64,000 nucleotides of DNA from a virus: positions 186,001 to 250,000 of the IMG/VR virus record IMGVR_UViG_3300030673_000004; one strand, 5' to 3'. Below are positions 40,714 to 48,846 of the stretch, piece by piece; position 1 is the stretch's first letter; every line of letters begins with the position of its first letter. Below the pieces are notes generated by a model. It did no database searches and was not told where the DNA came from. It worked only from the letters and a program-made list of their open reading frames with translations. The position numbers and the translations under genes were made by a program.

Positions 40714-43641
40714 ATGACTGACGCTAATTCATCTAGAGTTCGCCAAACATGGCAACGTGGGGAGCAGGCCGAGTTCCGTTTCTCTTTTGTTAACTCTTCC
40801 GGTGATGCTTTAGTTCCTTTGGATGCTAATAAATATCCGAATTATGCTTTTGTATCCCCATCGGGTCTTCAGATACAGACAGGGACAGCTCAAGCTTATG
40901 GCACTCCTGGGCAATATCGTGTTTTATGGACAATTCCTCAAGATAGTGAGTTATCTAATGATGAGATGTCCTGGCAGTTACAAGTAAACTTTGTTACGGC
41001 GCGCCGTTCTCAATTAACACATACCTTTGATTTCTTTGTTGTAGACAAGCAGGTAACAGCTACAGGTCGTAAAGATGTTGTAAACTTAGCTATTCAAGGA
41101 TCACCTCATCGTTTGTTTTGGCGTGGTGATTTTGATCCGGCGGAGATTACATTGGAGTGTTATGCCTCTCCCTACGCAGATAACTCTGATCTAGCCCCAA
41201 TTCCACATGCTGCTGCTCTAAATAAATCAGCTCTGACTAAAGTGATAGATGGTGATAGTATAGTTTACTATTATGAGATCCCCTCATCTGCGTTTACTTT
41301 ATGGGATCCTTTGAACAATCTGTATACTGGTCTGTGGTCTGTTCGTGAGACATCTGTATCTGAACTCCAAGTGGAGTATGATCAGTTTCGTGTCATCAAG
41401 AAGCAGATGGTTCAGTACATACAGTCTATTCGTTTCATGGTGGATAGATTCCAGCATAGGTTAGGTACCCCTCAGCATATTAGTGATGGAGATCTCTGCG
41501 AGGCTCTTACGGAGGGCTTGGGCCTGTTTAACGGTTGGTTCCCTGTATCTAACTACAACTGGACTGACTTTCCTATGCAGTGCTCTACATACTGGATTAT
41601 GCTTTCTACTTGGTGGATGCTGAATTCTCAACATATGCTCCAATCACAGCTCGCATTTTCTTTCTGTGTCACTGAGGATACTTATGTGTCTACAAATCGG
41701 GGTCTTGTGCAAGCTAAGTATTTGCGGCCAGGTGCCCTGGAGCATGATGTTCTAAAACTAGTAGCATCTATTGCTTTTCACCCAGATAGAGAAGCTGTTC
41801 TTACTGGTATTATAGCTAATTCTTCTGACATAAAAGACCAGAAATTAGGGTTATCTGAATTAGTTGCTTCTACAGCACCGGAAGTAGCAAGTAATTCAAT
41901 TTTGAGCATGTTTTCCAACTATGAGTTATCTCAGTTTGCCACTCATGATGAGTGGCGTCGTATCTTAATTGATTGTTCAGATGCTTTGTTTACATTTATT
42001 AATGAAACTCTTCTTGCAAATACCATAATCAGCACAAATGCTAAGTTTGACACAAAATTTAAGCTGCTTACACCTTATGGTAGAGATGTTCCTACTTGTG
42101 TTTGGGACCTTGGTGCAAAGCCTGTCTATAGATTAGAAACAGCGCACGGGTACTCTTTGAAAGCAACAGGAAATCACCCGGTATTAGTTTTAGATAAAGA
42201 ACTTAATGTACAAAACAAGAACTTAGCCGATATCTCTGTGGGTGATGTTGTCGCTATATCTAAGCGTCATGACAGTGCTGACGAGGATTGGGATATTGAT
42301 TTATCGTTTTTGGTGGATGCTGTTAATAGATACACAATTAAAGGTGCTAAAAATTACGAACTTCCCAGAAAAATGACTCCTGCCTTAGCTCGGGTACTCG
42401 GCTACATTACGAGTGAGGGCTATATAAATACTGAGGGGATTATATCTTTCTGTAATATAAATCAAATTTTATTAGATGACTACGTTAAAAACTTCACGGA
42501 ATGCTTTGGTGTTGCTCCGAAGTATAAAGGATTTCAGATAAGTAGTGCTGGAAATAAAGTACACTACTACGAAGAATCAAATCGTAAAATAGCCATGTTT
42601 TTGATTGGGTGCGGAGAGCAATTTAAGCAGGCACCTGACAAAGAAATTCCGTGGTCTATCATGGCAGCACCTCGTAGGTTAGCTCGTGAATTTATTCAAG
42701 CCTTTTTTGAGGGAGATGGGTCTTATACATCATATGATACGTCTAAGCAAAAAGGTAAAACTTTTATGAGCTTTGCATCCTCTAGTACAAAGATGCTAGA
42801 TCAATTTCAAAGCCTGCTGCTTAGATTTGGGATTATTACATCTAAGCATAGATATGCGTCAGCACAAGTTCCGCAAATACATGTACCAAGTTCTGCTATT
42901 GATATCTATGCAGATACCATAGGTTTTTGGTATAAGGGTAGAGATCATAAGCCGCGTGTTCGTTACTATGAGCAAGTAGAAGCATACCCTGAGTTTGTTG
43001 GTACTTATATTAAGTCTCTTTTTTCCGGAGCTAATAAGGGTTGGCATACAGATTCAGAAACAGGTAAAAAGTTTAGAGTGTATTCTGGTTTGACTTTGAA
43101 CGCAACTCAAGCTATTTTTGATAGCCGGTGTCCTACACAGAAAAATCTATTATTCTATTTAGAACAGCGTACAGAGTTGTTAGCTAAGTTAAAGCCTGAC
43201 GTTCTAAAGAAACTTAAGTATTTAGCTGATCTTGACTTTCAGTGGGAATCTGTACACAGTATAGATACACTGGAAACAGAAGAATGCGTTATAGACCCTA
43301 CTCTTCCAGATCGTGATACGGACTTAGCACACCACTTCTATGCTAATGGATTTGTTACCCATAACTCTGGCCAAGCCGTCACGCTAGATTATGATCAGAC
43401 AGGTGCAATTGACTCTGCTATTCAGCGTTTGAGCGAGTGGTTGAATGCACATATTACTCCACAAAAGATTATGATTAGCCGTCAGCGTTCTGGTGTGGGT
43501 AGTTTGGGCATTCGTACTCAGCGTGCTTTTGGTGCATACAACCGTGTTCTCCGGTATGACTCGGCTCGTGGTATTGATTCCAACGTTGGGTTTGAAGGTG
43601 TTCTTAATGCAGCCGCGACTTACGGTATCTTCCTGCCTTAA
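40714..43641 (+). CDS. Virion protein interrupted by an intein
   Basis: 975 residues before splicing, 408 after. The N-extein (1-317) has beta domains (QTWQRGEQAEFRFSFVN) then a Trp/Met-rich helical part (YWIMLSTWWMLNSQ); the C-extein (885-975) continues with SGQAVTLDYDQTGAIDSA. The spliced junction AFSF-SGQAVTLDYD reads smoothly and looks highly conserved, the usual site for inteins. The host protein is probably structural (neck, baseplate or tail), but the family is not recognised. GTAACTTCTTTGT precedes ATG. Confidence 0.75.
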   Translation: MTDANSSRVRQTWQRGEQAEFRFSFVNSSGDALVPLDANKYPNYAFVSPSGLQIQTGTAQAYGTPGQYRVLWTIPQDSELSNDEMSWQLQVNFVTARRSQLTHTFDFFVVDKQVTATGRKDVVNLAIQGSPHRLFWRGDFDPAEITLECYASPYADNSDLAPIPHAAALNKSALTKVIDGDSIVYYYEIPSSAFTLWDPLNNLYTGLWSVRETSVSELQVEYDQFRVIKKQMVQYIQSIRFMVDRFQHRLGTPQHISDGDLCEALTEGLGLFNGWFPVSNYNWTDFPMQCSTYWIMLSTWWMLNSQHMLQSQLAFSFCVTEDTYVSTNRGLVQAKYLRPGALEHDVLKLVASIAFHPDREAVLTGIIANSSDIKDQKLGLSELVASTAPEVASNSILSMFSNYELSQFATHDEWRRILIDCSDALFTFINETLLANTIISTNAKFDTKFKLLTPYGRDVPTCVWDLGAKPVYRLETAHGYSLKATGNHPVLVLDKELNVQNKNLADISVGDVVAISKRHDSADEDWDIDLSFLVDAVNRYTIKGAKNYELPRKMTPALARVLGYITSEGYINTEGIISFCNINQILLDDYVKNFTECFGVAPKYKGFQISSAGNKVHYYEESNRKIAMFLIGCGEQFKQAPDKEIPWSIMAAPRRLAREFIQAFFEGDGSYTSYDTSKQKGKTFMSFASSSTKMLDQFQSLLLRFGIITSKHRYASAQVPQIHVPSSAIDIYADTIGFWYKGRDHKPRVRYYEQVEAYPEFVGTYIKSLFSGANKGWHTDSETGKKFRVYSGLTLNATQAIFDSRCPTQKNLLFYLEQRTELLAKLKPDVLKKLKYLADLDFQWESVHSIDTLETEECVIDPTLPDRDTDLAHHFYANGFVTHNSGQAVTLDYDQTGAIDSAIQRLSEWLNAHITPQKIMISRQRSGVGSLGIRTQRAFGAYNRVLRYDSARGIDSNVGFEGVLNAAATYGIFLP
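41665..43365 (+). other. Intein with LAGLIDADG homing endonuclease
   Basis: 567 residues. Starts CVTEDTYVSTNRG (Cys1, block A), block B is near ATGNHPVLV, two dodecapeptide motifs follow (LGYITSEGYI and IQAFFEGDGSY), and the end is HHFYANGFVTHN followed by Ser as +1 residue. All splicing residues (Cys1, block B His, terminal His-Asn, Ser+1) are present, so both splicing and homing could be active. Confidence 0.93.
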
Positions 43642-43645
43642 TACT

Positions 43646-44095
43646 ATGACAAATACAAATACCATATCTTCTGTTTTATCTTTGTTCGCTGTAGATCATG
43701 TTGTAATTGCTGCTGAACAAAAGCCTATAACAGAAGAGATATATGCACATTATTATAAGCTATCAGGACCGCAGAGAGATATTTTTGGCTGTAGACGACA
43801 GTTCTGGAATATAAAATTTCGGTTACCTAGCATAGGTGTATGCACAGTATCCGGTAGTTCATCGCCTATTAAATTTGAGGCTACACTAGCCTGTGATGGC
43901 GCACAGGATCGTCATTTTATACTTACAAATAAACAAATAATTAGACCATTTACAACAGATGTTCTTATTGTAAATGATGATGTAATAGCAAAGATCAAAG
44001 CTGTTATTGCTCACCCAAGTGAGCTTGCAAACGATATTCTAATAACACCTGGTGCTGAAGCACACTTTATACACGACTTAATAGAAAAGTTCTGA
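43646..44095 (+). CDS. Tagged protein, related N-terminus to 4006
   Basis: 149 residues from ATG 43646. MTNTNT is followed by SSVLSLFAVDHVVIAAE, the recurrent tag ending in Ala-Ala-Glu; compare the Asn-Thr repeat and SSLLGSAHVAHIAVASE at 4006. The remainder is beta-rich with FWNIKFRLP. Lies 4 bases after the intein gene, in the virion block. Possibly a packaged protein. Confidence 0.75.
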   Translation: MTNTNTISSVLSLFAVDHVVIAAEQKPITEEIYAHYYKLSGPQRDIFGCRRQFWNIKFRLPSIGVCTVSGSSSPIKFEATLACDGAQDRHFILTNKQIIRPFTTDVLIVNDDVIAKIKAVIAHPSELANDILITPGAEAHFIHDLIEKF

Positions 44096-44105
44096 GGAGT
44101 TACCT

Positions 44106-44540
44106 ATGATTCGCGTTCCAACTGATCTTCCATACCACAGTATCGCCATAGCCGATGCTAATGACCCTATGGCACCTGCTAAATCTGGTGAGCCGACACA
44201 GAGTGGTACAATGGCTGCTCCTGTTAAGGATGCTGCTCCTCCTGTTGATGAAAACGGCCCTGAGCCGCAGAGCGCACCTTTACCAAATGCTGATGCTCCT
44301 AGGGCGCAGGGGTTCGGTGTTCCTGATAGCCAAACGGCAGATACCGCTCCGGGACTTACTGATATTGAGTTTGCAGAACTCAAATCTATCTTTGAGAATC
44401 TACAGAAAACTTCGGTTACCCGAGGTAAAGACGCGAAACAAGTCTACAAAGAAGTCGCTAAAGCTATCTGGCAGAAGTATGCTAAAAAGATATCGGCATC
44501 ACAGCGTTCTGAGTTTAATAAACTGCCACCGATACGCTAG
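44106..44540 (+). CDS. Protein with disordered Pro/Ala N-terminus
   Basis: 144 residues with GAGGAG 6 bases before ATG. Residues 15-85 are Pro/Ala/Asp-rich and probably disordered; the C-terminal 60 residues are helical and basic (FENLQKTSVTRGKDAKQVYKEVAKAIWQKYAKK). Function unknown; perhaps a scaffold-like or head-associated protein. Confidence 0.65.
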   Translation: MIRVPTDLPYHSIAIADANDPMAPAKSGEPTQSGTMAAPVKDAAPPVDENGPEPQSAPLPNADAPRAQGFGVPDSQTADTAPGLTDIEFAELKSIFENLQKTSVTRGKDAKQVYKEVAKAIWQKYAKKISASQRSEFNKLPPIR

Positions 44541-44677
44541 CTAATATTTCTTTCAAGCATTCTTGAGCCTACCTGAACGTATGCAGTATTCTGTGTACGT
44601 TTTTCTTTTGGTTCCTGCTCATCCTCGGCTTGTTGTTCTTCGCGTTGTTCTGCTTTTTTAATTTTGATCAGTCGCAT
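44537..44677 (-). CDS. Tiny charged protein
   Basis: 46 residues (IKIKKAEQREEQQAEDEQEP, then KEKRTQN), start 7 bases after the upstream - strand stop, end overlapping the convergent gene by 4 bases. Highly charged helix. No motif. Confidence 0.5.
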   Translation of the reverse strand: MRLIKIKKAEQREEQQAEDEQEPKEKRTQNTAYVQVGSRMLERNIS

Positions 44678-44684
44678 TTAATCT

Positions 44685-45287
44685 TTAGTTGATTAGATCA
44701 CATAACATGTTTTCATAATTTTCGTCTGTCTCATCCTGCGAAATGGCTCTATCATACTCCCTCAGTAACACATCAATGCCATTCAGGGCAAAGTTTACTT
44801 CTCTGGCCTTGCCATAGCGCAGGCAATCTAGTAGGCTTAACCATATATACAAATCAGGACTGCGCGTAGCTACGATTGGCACAGTTTTGAACAGAGGCTC
44901 AACGCTTATGCCTGTTATTCTTGCAGGTACTTCTGTTTCTACTGCATATTCCCACACAATAGGTGTGCCTGATACTATATGTGATAGATCTGCTATGGTG
45001 CTCTGTGACCATGCTGTAGGTAGGCCAAGAACTGAGTTCTCAGTGACCGCGCCAGGATAGACATAGGGAACAGCTCTTAGTACGTCTTTCGTGTTGCTTG
45101 AGAATACTCGTCCTGTTACTTTAGATACCAAGTGACCCGTAAGTAACCGTTCCAGGCTTTCAAGTAATTCTATTTCTGTTGTGGCACAGTAGTAGATAGC
45201 TTCTGCTTTATCGCCATGGCTTGTAGGCTCTGTTCCTCCTGACGTAATAAGGTAGCCCAAAAGCCCGAGGTCTTGAGGTTGCAGCAT
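44685..45287 (-). CDS. Unknown protein, leaderless
   Basis: 200 residues from ATG 45287, which coincides exactly with the predicted +1; an upstream in-frame ATG would lie before the promoter. Mixed alpha/beta, LLGYLITSGGTEP near the N-terminus, acidic C-terminus. No known domain. Confidence 0.7.
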   Translation of the reverse strand: MLQPQDLGLLGYLITSGGTEPTSHGDKAEAIYYCATTEIELLESLERLLTGHLVSKVTGRVFSSNTKDVLRAVPYVYPGAVTENSVLGLPTAWSQSTIADLSHIVSGTPIVWEYAVETEVPARITGISVEPLFKTVPIVATRSPDLYIWLSLLDCLRYGKAREVNFALNGIDVLLREYDRAISQDETDENYENMLCDLIN

Positions 45288-45293
45288 ACTTTG

Positions 45294-45322
45294 AATATAC
45301 AGTAAACAGAGCCTTTTGTCAA
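45294..45322 (-). promoter_or_regulatory. Sigma70-like promoter for 45287
   Basis: On the - strand: TTGACA (45322-45317), 17 bp, TATATT (45299-45294), +1 at 45287, the A of ATG. Confidence 0.8.
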
Positions 45323-45335
45323 TTAACTTCTTAGT

Positions 45336-45725
45336 ATGAAAGATGCAACACAGCTTACGCTTCGTATCACGAGCCGACTTCGTGTTAATCTTATGTTTTG
45401 GTGGGCTGGTCAATGTGTTATTACACCAACTATCATAGCTTTTTTAATAACACATACATTTATGCTTGCCTGGTTACGTTTTAGCGTATCTGTCACCTAT
45501 GATCCTGCTCGGGATAGTGTCCCAGCAGCTAAGAAAACATATGAAAAGCTTTTCATTCTAGGTAACAGACTTCGTGTTTTATTAGAACATCGCGGTGATT
45601 CAACCTATAGAACCGTGATACCCGCTTTGTTTTACATTCCTTTGGATACATATGCGCAAGATTGGACATTTAGCTGGTTGACATCCGGAATAACTCTACG
45701 AATTAGGTGTAAGTACCATGAGTAG
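45336..45725 (+). CDS. Unknown protein with hydrophobic N-terminal half
   Basis: 129 residues. Residues about 18-45 (LMFWWAGQCVITPTIIAFLITHTFMLAW) are hydrophobic; the rest is mixed alpha/beta. TTAACTTCTTAGT directly precedes ATG, the motif seen at 35417 and 40714. Overlaps the next gene by 8 bases. Confidence 0.6.
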   Translation: MKDATQLTLRITSRLRVNLMFWWAGQCVITPTIIAFLITHTFMLAWLRFSVSVTYDPARDSVPAAKKTYEKLFILGNRLRVLLEHRGDSTYRTVIPALFYIPLDTYAQDWTFSWLTSGITLRIRCKYHE

Positions 45726-47340
45726 TACTGCTGCTGTGTCTAGTATTTTATCTAAGCATAATGTACCTTATATTGTTGCTTATGCCACTGAAATGTCTAA
45801 GATACGTGACATTTCGGTTGCTGGCCCTTCCGAGTATGCCTCCAATACAACATCCCTTATCTCTGTGCTGCATACTTGCTGTGTTCCTCATATTTGTGTT
45901 GAGGCTAAGTATAGTAGGGAGAATGATTTCCTTCGTGGTGCTTTGGCAGAGAGAGACCTAAAGCATGATGTATATCTTATTCATGAGTGGGGTCCTGCTG
46001 CTCTTTATTTTAAGTACTGTCAAGATAACAATAAAGCTGAGTATCAAAAACTTGTAGATGCTTCTGGTACTGCATCTCCAGATAGAAATGATCTGTTTGA
46101 TGCAATTTTAGAAGATAAGTATGTGCCTTCCCCTGGTGCTGTTGAGGAGTTTCTTAAGAATACATCGGAAGATCGCTTGCGGCAAGCGATCCGGGAAGAT
46201 GACGAAAGTGATTCATCTGTAAATTTTAGTTTGAATAATCACGGTAAGCTTCTCCCTAGAAACACATGGGTAGGTCACTTCTGCTCAGATGCTCGTTCTA
46301 TTGCATCTCATGGTTTTATGCATGGTGAACCTGACGCTTACTCCTTAGGATTAACAAGACTCAAGTCAGATGAGGCTCGATATGGACATACTGGGTATAA
46401 TTTTGGCTTTGATGTTAAGACTATGCGCAAGAATTGGCAGCGAGGTGTTGCAAAATATGGCAAGGAGCTTGTATTATTTCAAACTTCAGGTGTGTCTGCT
46501 TATCACTCTGGTGATGAGGAGGACCAAATCATATTCTGGGGTCCTCATATAGAGTGGGTTGTGCCTATTGTTCCAGCTCCTGTAGAGAATTACGAGTATC
46601 AGTCTGATGACGATTATGCCGTACTCGCAACTGATGGTTCGTATGCTTTTCGCACGTCATCCGAAGTGCCTAATTCTGCTACTTATGGATTTAATGCTGA
46701 AAAGAATTGCCGTGCTTGTGTCGAGTGGGTTGTTAAAAATATCAATGCTTATCGCAAGTCACTTATTTGGTACCTACCGAAGAATACTGCGAATACTGCG
46801 ACTGACTCAGGTTCTGCCCTGGCTTCTAACGATATGCTACATAATTCTATTGGGATTACTGCGGCTAATCACAGGATCCCCTCTTTAGAGGATCTAGACG
46901 AGGCAGAGCTGGCAGAGTTTGAACGGTGGTCGCTTGCTGGGTTGATTAGAGATGAAGTAGGAAAGCCGCTTTTACTGTTTCACGGTGGGGACGAAGAACT
47001 GCGCGACGATGATTGGTGGACACCGGATCTTAGAAATACTCGTGAGTTCGGACACATTACGCACTGTGCCTACTTGCGCATGAATAATCCCGCACATGAA
47101 GAAGACTTAGTTGCTATATACAATGAGTTGTTTGCTACAGAGTATGACTGGGACGATTTATTAGATGTGATGGATACAACGCCTGCCGATTTTCTAGAGC
47201 AGAATCAGTTATACTTTGAGGCTGTCCGCAAAAATCATGATGGCTTTATCATTTTTGATAATTCCCTAGAGCACCCAGGACTGGCATACCGTGTGTTTGA
47301 TGTAGACACAGATGCTTGGGTCTTGGGTACAGTTTCTTAG
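45718..47340 (+). CDS. Tagged protein with two ADP-ribosyltransferase-like regions
   Basis: 540 residues. The recurrent tag occurs twice: SSILSKHNVPYIVAYATE (residues 7-24) and SVLHTCCVPHICVEAK (about 48-63). Residues about 180-290 (TWVGHFCSDARSIASHGFM, GYNFGFDV, YHSGDEEDQIIFWGP) resemble ART-type domains with His187. Residues about 412-535 (VGKPLLLFHGG with His422, HCAYLRMNNP, NHDGFIIFDN) match ADP-ribosyltransferases of phage polyvalent proteins. ARTs move ADP-ribose from NAD to proteins or nucleic acids. With packaging tags, this could be an injected effector such as T4 Alt. Confidence 0.68.
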   Translation: MSSTAAVSSILSKHNVPYIVAYATEMSKIRDISVAGPSEYASNTTSLISVLHTCCVPHICVEAKYSRENDFLRGALAERDLKHDVYLIHEWGPAALYFKYCQDNNKAEYQKLVDASGTASPDRNDLFDAILEDKYVPSPGAVEEFLKNTSEDRLRQAIREDDESDSSVNFSLNNHGKLLPRNTWVGHFCSDARSIASHGFMHGEPDAYSLGLTRLKSDEARYGHTGYNFGFDVKTMRKNWQRGVAKYGKELVLFQTSGVSAYHSGDEEDQIIFWGPHIEWVVPIVPAPVENYEYQSDDDYAVLATDGSYAFRTSSEVPNSATYGFNAEKNCRACVEWVVKNINAYRKSLIWYLPKNTANTATDSGSALASNDMLHNSIGITAANHRIPSLEDLDEAELAEFERWSLAGLIRDEVGKPLLLFHGGDEELRDDDWWTPDLRNTREFGHITHCAYLRMNNPAHEEDLVAIYNELFATEYDWDDLLDVMDTTPADFLEQNQLYFEAVRKNHDGFIIFDNSLEHPGLAYRVFDVDTDAWVLGTVS

Positions 47341-47819
47341 CTAAGCAGTTCAGAGAGCAGCTTGTTGACAAACTTCATGTCGGCCTTGCCCTTGAGTTGC
47401 GGACCAAGTTCCTCCATGACAGCGCCCTTGAGTTGCGGACCAAGTTCCTTCATGACAGCACCCATCAGTTTCTTGTTCTTCTCCATTCCTGCGAACAGAT
47501 TGTCCACAGTAGCAACAACCAAAGCACGAACAGCTTCTTCAGACATCTGCTGAGGAAGAAATTCCTTGAGTACGCTGATCTGGTAAGCTTCCTGTTCTGC
47601 CAAATCAGTACGACCTGCAGCGGTGTACTGACTAAGAGAATCTTCGCGCTGCTTGACGCCCTTAATCAGGGCATTCATTACATCATCCCTGTTGACATCC
47701 TTGCGGCATATTCCCTTGATCTCGCTGATGAGTGTACGCAGAATAAGGACACGGGCTGTATCCTTATTCTTAGCCGCGTTGATCATTTCTTCATAGATAG
47801 TATTAAACAACGTCTTCAC
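47337..47819 (-). CDS. GatB/YqeY-domain protein
   Basis: 160 residues. IYEEMINAAKNKDTARVLILRTLISEIK, then KQREDSLSQYTAAGRTDLAEQEAYQISVLKEFLP and GKADMKFVNKLL follow the YqeY family from end to end. The family is linked to tRNA-dependent amidation (GatB tail) but YqeY's own role is unclear. A 12-residue unit, GAVM(K/E)ELGPQLK, is duplicated in tandem near the C-terminus. Ends opposite the stop of the ART-like gene. Confidence 0.88.
   Translation of the reverse strand: MKTLFNTIYEEMINAAKNKDTARVLILRTLISEIKGICRKDVNRDDVMNALIKGVKQREDSLSQYTAAGRTDLAEQEAYQISVLKEFLPQQMSEEAVRALVVATVDNLFAGMEKNKKLMGAVMKELGPQLKGAVMEELGPQLKGKADMKFVNKLLSELLS
47404..47466. repeat. 36-bp tandem duplication inside the YqeY-like gene
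   Basis: CCTTGAGTTGCGGACCAAG and its continuation up to CATGACAGC recur 36 bases apart with one or two differences, giving the in-frame duplication of 12 residues. Confidence 0.8.
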
Positions 47820-47871
47820 TTACTTTCTCCTTTGGCTCTGACTTGGTTTATTGATACAACTTGGCTAAACG

Positions 47872-48078
47872 TTAAATTCCGAAGGCGCTGATACATGCCT
47901 CGTCCCGTGTCGGGCTGATGTCACTACTCCGCACGTAAAGCTCACCGAAGTAACTGCACGAGCAGTTACCATAATCGTCAATGTGCATATGTGGGCACCC
48001 CATGCTACACTTGATGGGCTCTGTTTCGTGAACAAAGATGGTGACACTTAGCGTTCCTGTGATTTTGTGAGATGCCAT
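47872..48078 (-). CDS. Small Cys/His-rich protein
   Basis: 68 residues with GAGGAAG before ATG. CSMGCPHMHIDDYGNCSC gives several metal-ligand candidates. It overlaps the end of the upstream gene by 74 bases in another frame. Confidence 0.6.
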   Translation of the reverse strand: MASHKITGTLSVTIFVHETEPIKCSMGCPHMHIDDYGNCSCSYFGELYVRSSDISPTRDEACISAFGI

Positions 48079-48514
48079 AGGTACTTCCTCTTCTATATAG
48101 GTGTTCTGCTTTTACAGATTGTTCCACTGCTTTTTGATCCTTTTCGTAGTTTTTCATGTATTCTTGAATACTCGGGTACTGTTTTACTACATCTTGAATA
48201 AAAGATAAGCTTCCATGGAGGTATAGATCATCTTCACTACAGTGAACATCACTCCTACCCACAATAGCATTGTAATAAGGCGTAGGTACCGGTGCCCAAT
48301 CAGTTCCTGGTAGAGTAATACCAAACAAAGTTTTTCGGCACTCATACTCAAGATGACAGTCAAAGTTAGGTCCAACTGTTCTGTACTTAGTTGGGCCTAG
48401 GATGATCTTGTCCTGCCCAAATAAGAGCAGTAACAGGATGAACAGAGCTGTTAAGCTGCCCAACGTCACACAGGCCGCAAGTACACCCAGGAAGACAAGT
48501 AGTACATTATGCAT
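48005..48514 (-). CDS. Membrane-anchored protein
   Basis: 169 residues. Residues 3-32 are one long hydrophobic segment (VLLVFLGVLAACVTLGSL, then LFILLLLLF), an N-terminal membrane anchor; then a soluble part with CHLEYECRKTLFG and CSEDD. The C-terminal 24 residues run into the following gene in another frame, an unusually long overlap. Function unknown. Confidence 0.6.
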   Translation of the reverse strand: MHNVLLVFLGVLAACVTLGSLTALFILLLLLFGQDKIILGPTKYRTVGPNFDCHLEYECRKTLFGITLPGTDWAPVPTPYYNAIVGRSDVHCSEDDLYLHGSLSFIQDVVKQYPSIQEYMKNYEKDQKAVEQSVKAEHLYRRGSTYGISQNHRNAKCHHLCSRNRAHQV

Positions 48515-48536
48515 TATATTTCCTTTACTCTTACTT

Positions 48537-48746
48537 TTAGTCTAGCTTAGCTCCGCAAATTGGACAGAACTTGAACGGCATATAGATAGTGCTTGTCCAT
48601 CCATCACTTAAGGAAAGTTCTACCTTACCCGAGGAAGAATCTCGTCCAAAGCTGGCGGCTCCCGAAATTTCACCTTGCCCGATAGTGCCAAAGAATCTTT
48701 CTCTGACGCTATCCTCAAAAGTACAACCAAGTGTGTGCTGCATCAT
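48537..48746 (-). CDS. Small protein with C-terminal zinc knuckle
   Basis: 69 residues. Beta-rich with ISGAASFGRD, ending FKFCPICGAKLD, a single CxxCG knuckle. First gene after the leftward promoter at 48790-48818. Function unknown. Confidence 0.65.
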   Translation of the reverse strand: MMQHTLGCTFEDSVRERFFGTIGQGEISGAASFGRDSSSGKVELSLSDGWTSTIYMPFKFCPICGAKLD

Positions 48747-48789
48747 ATTACTTCTCTCTGTTGCTATCTCTGTATGAAGACTTCTTGTA

Positions 48790-48818
48790 AATATACGTTA
48801 ACTTTGTAGTCTTGTCAA
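48790..48818 (-). promoter_or_regulatory. Leftward promoter for the 48746-47872 genes
   Basis: On the - strand: TTGACA (48818-48813), 17 bp, TATATT (48795-48790). Its -35 box overlaps the rightward -35 box by five bases. Confidence 0.8.
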
Positions 48819-48840
48819 CTTAAACCACGCAGTGTAAATT
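48812..48840 (+). promoter_or_regulatory. Rightward promoter for 48847
   Basis: TTGTCA (48812-48817), 17 bp, TAAATT (48835-48840), +1 at 48847, the A of the second of two close ATGs. Confidence 0.7.
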
Positions 48841-48846
48841 ATGCAT

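Noticed and set aside
41665-43365. Group I intron with a homing endonuclease in the 40714 gene
   Set aside because: The frame is open throughout and ends in the intein signature His-Asn before Ser, so it is a protein intron.
44541-44684. Treating this gap as a regulatory region
   Set aside because: A 46-codon - strand frame with suitable spacing fills it, and no promoter or hairpin is evident.
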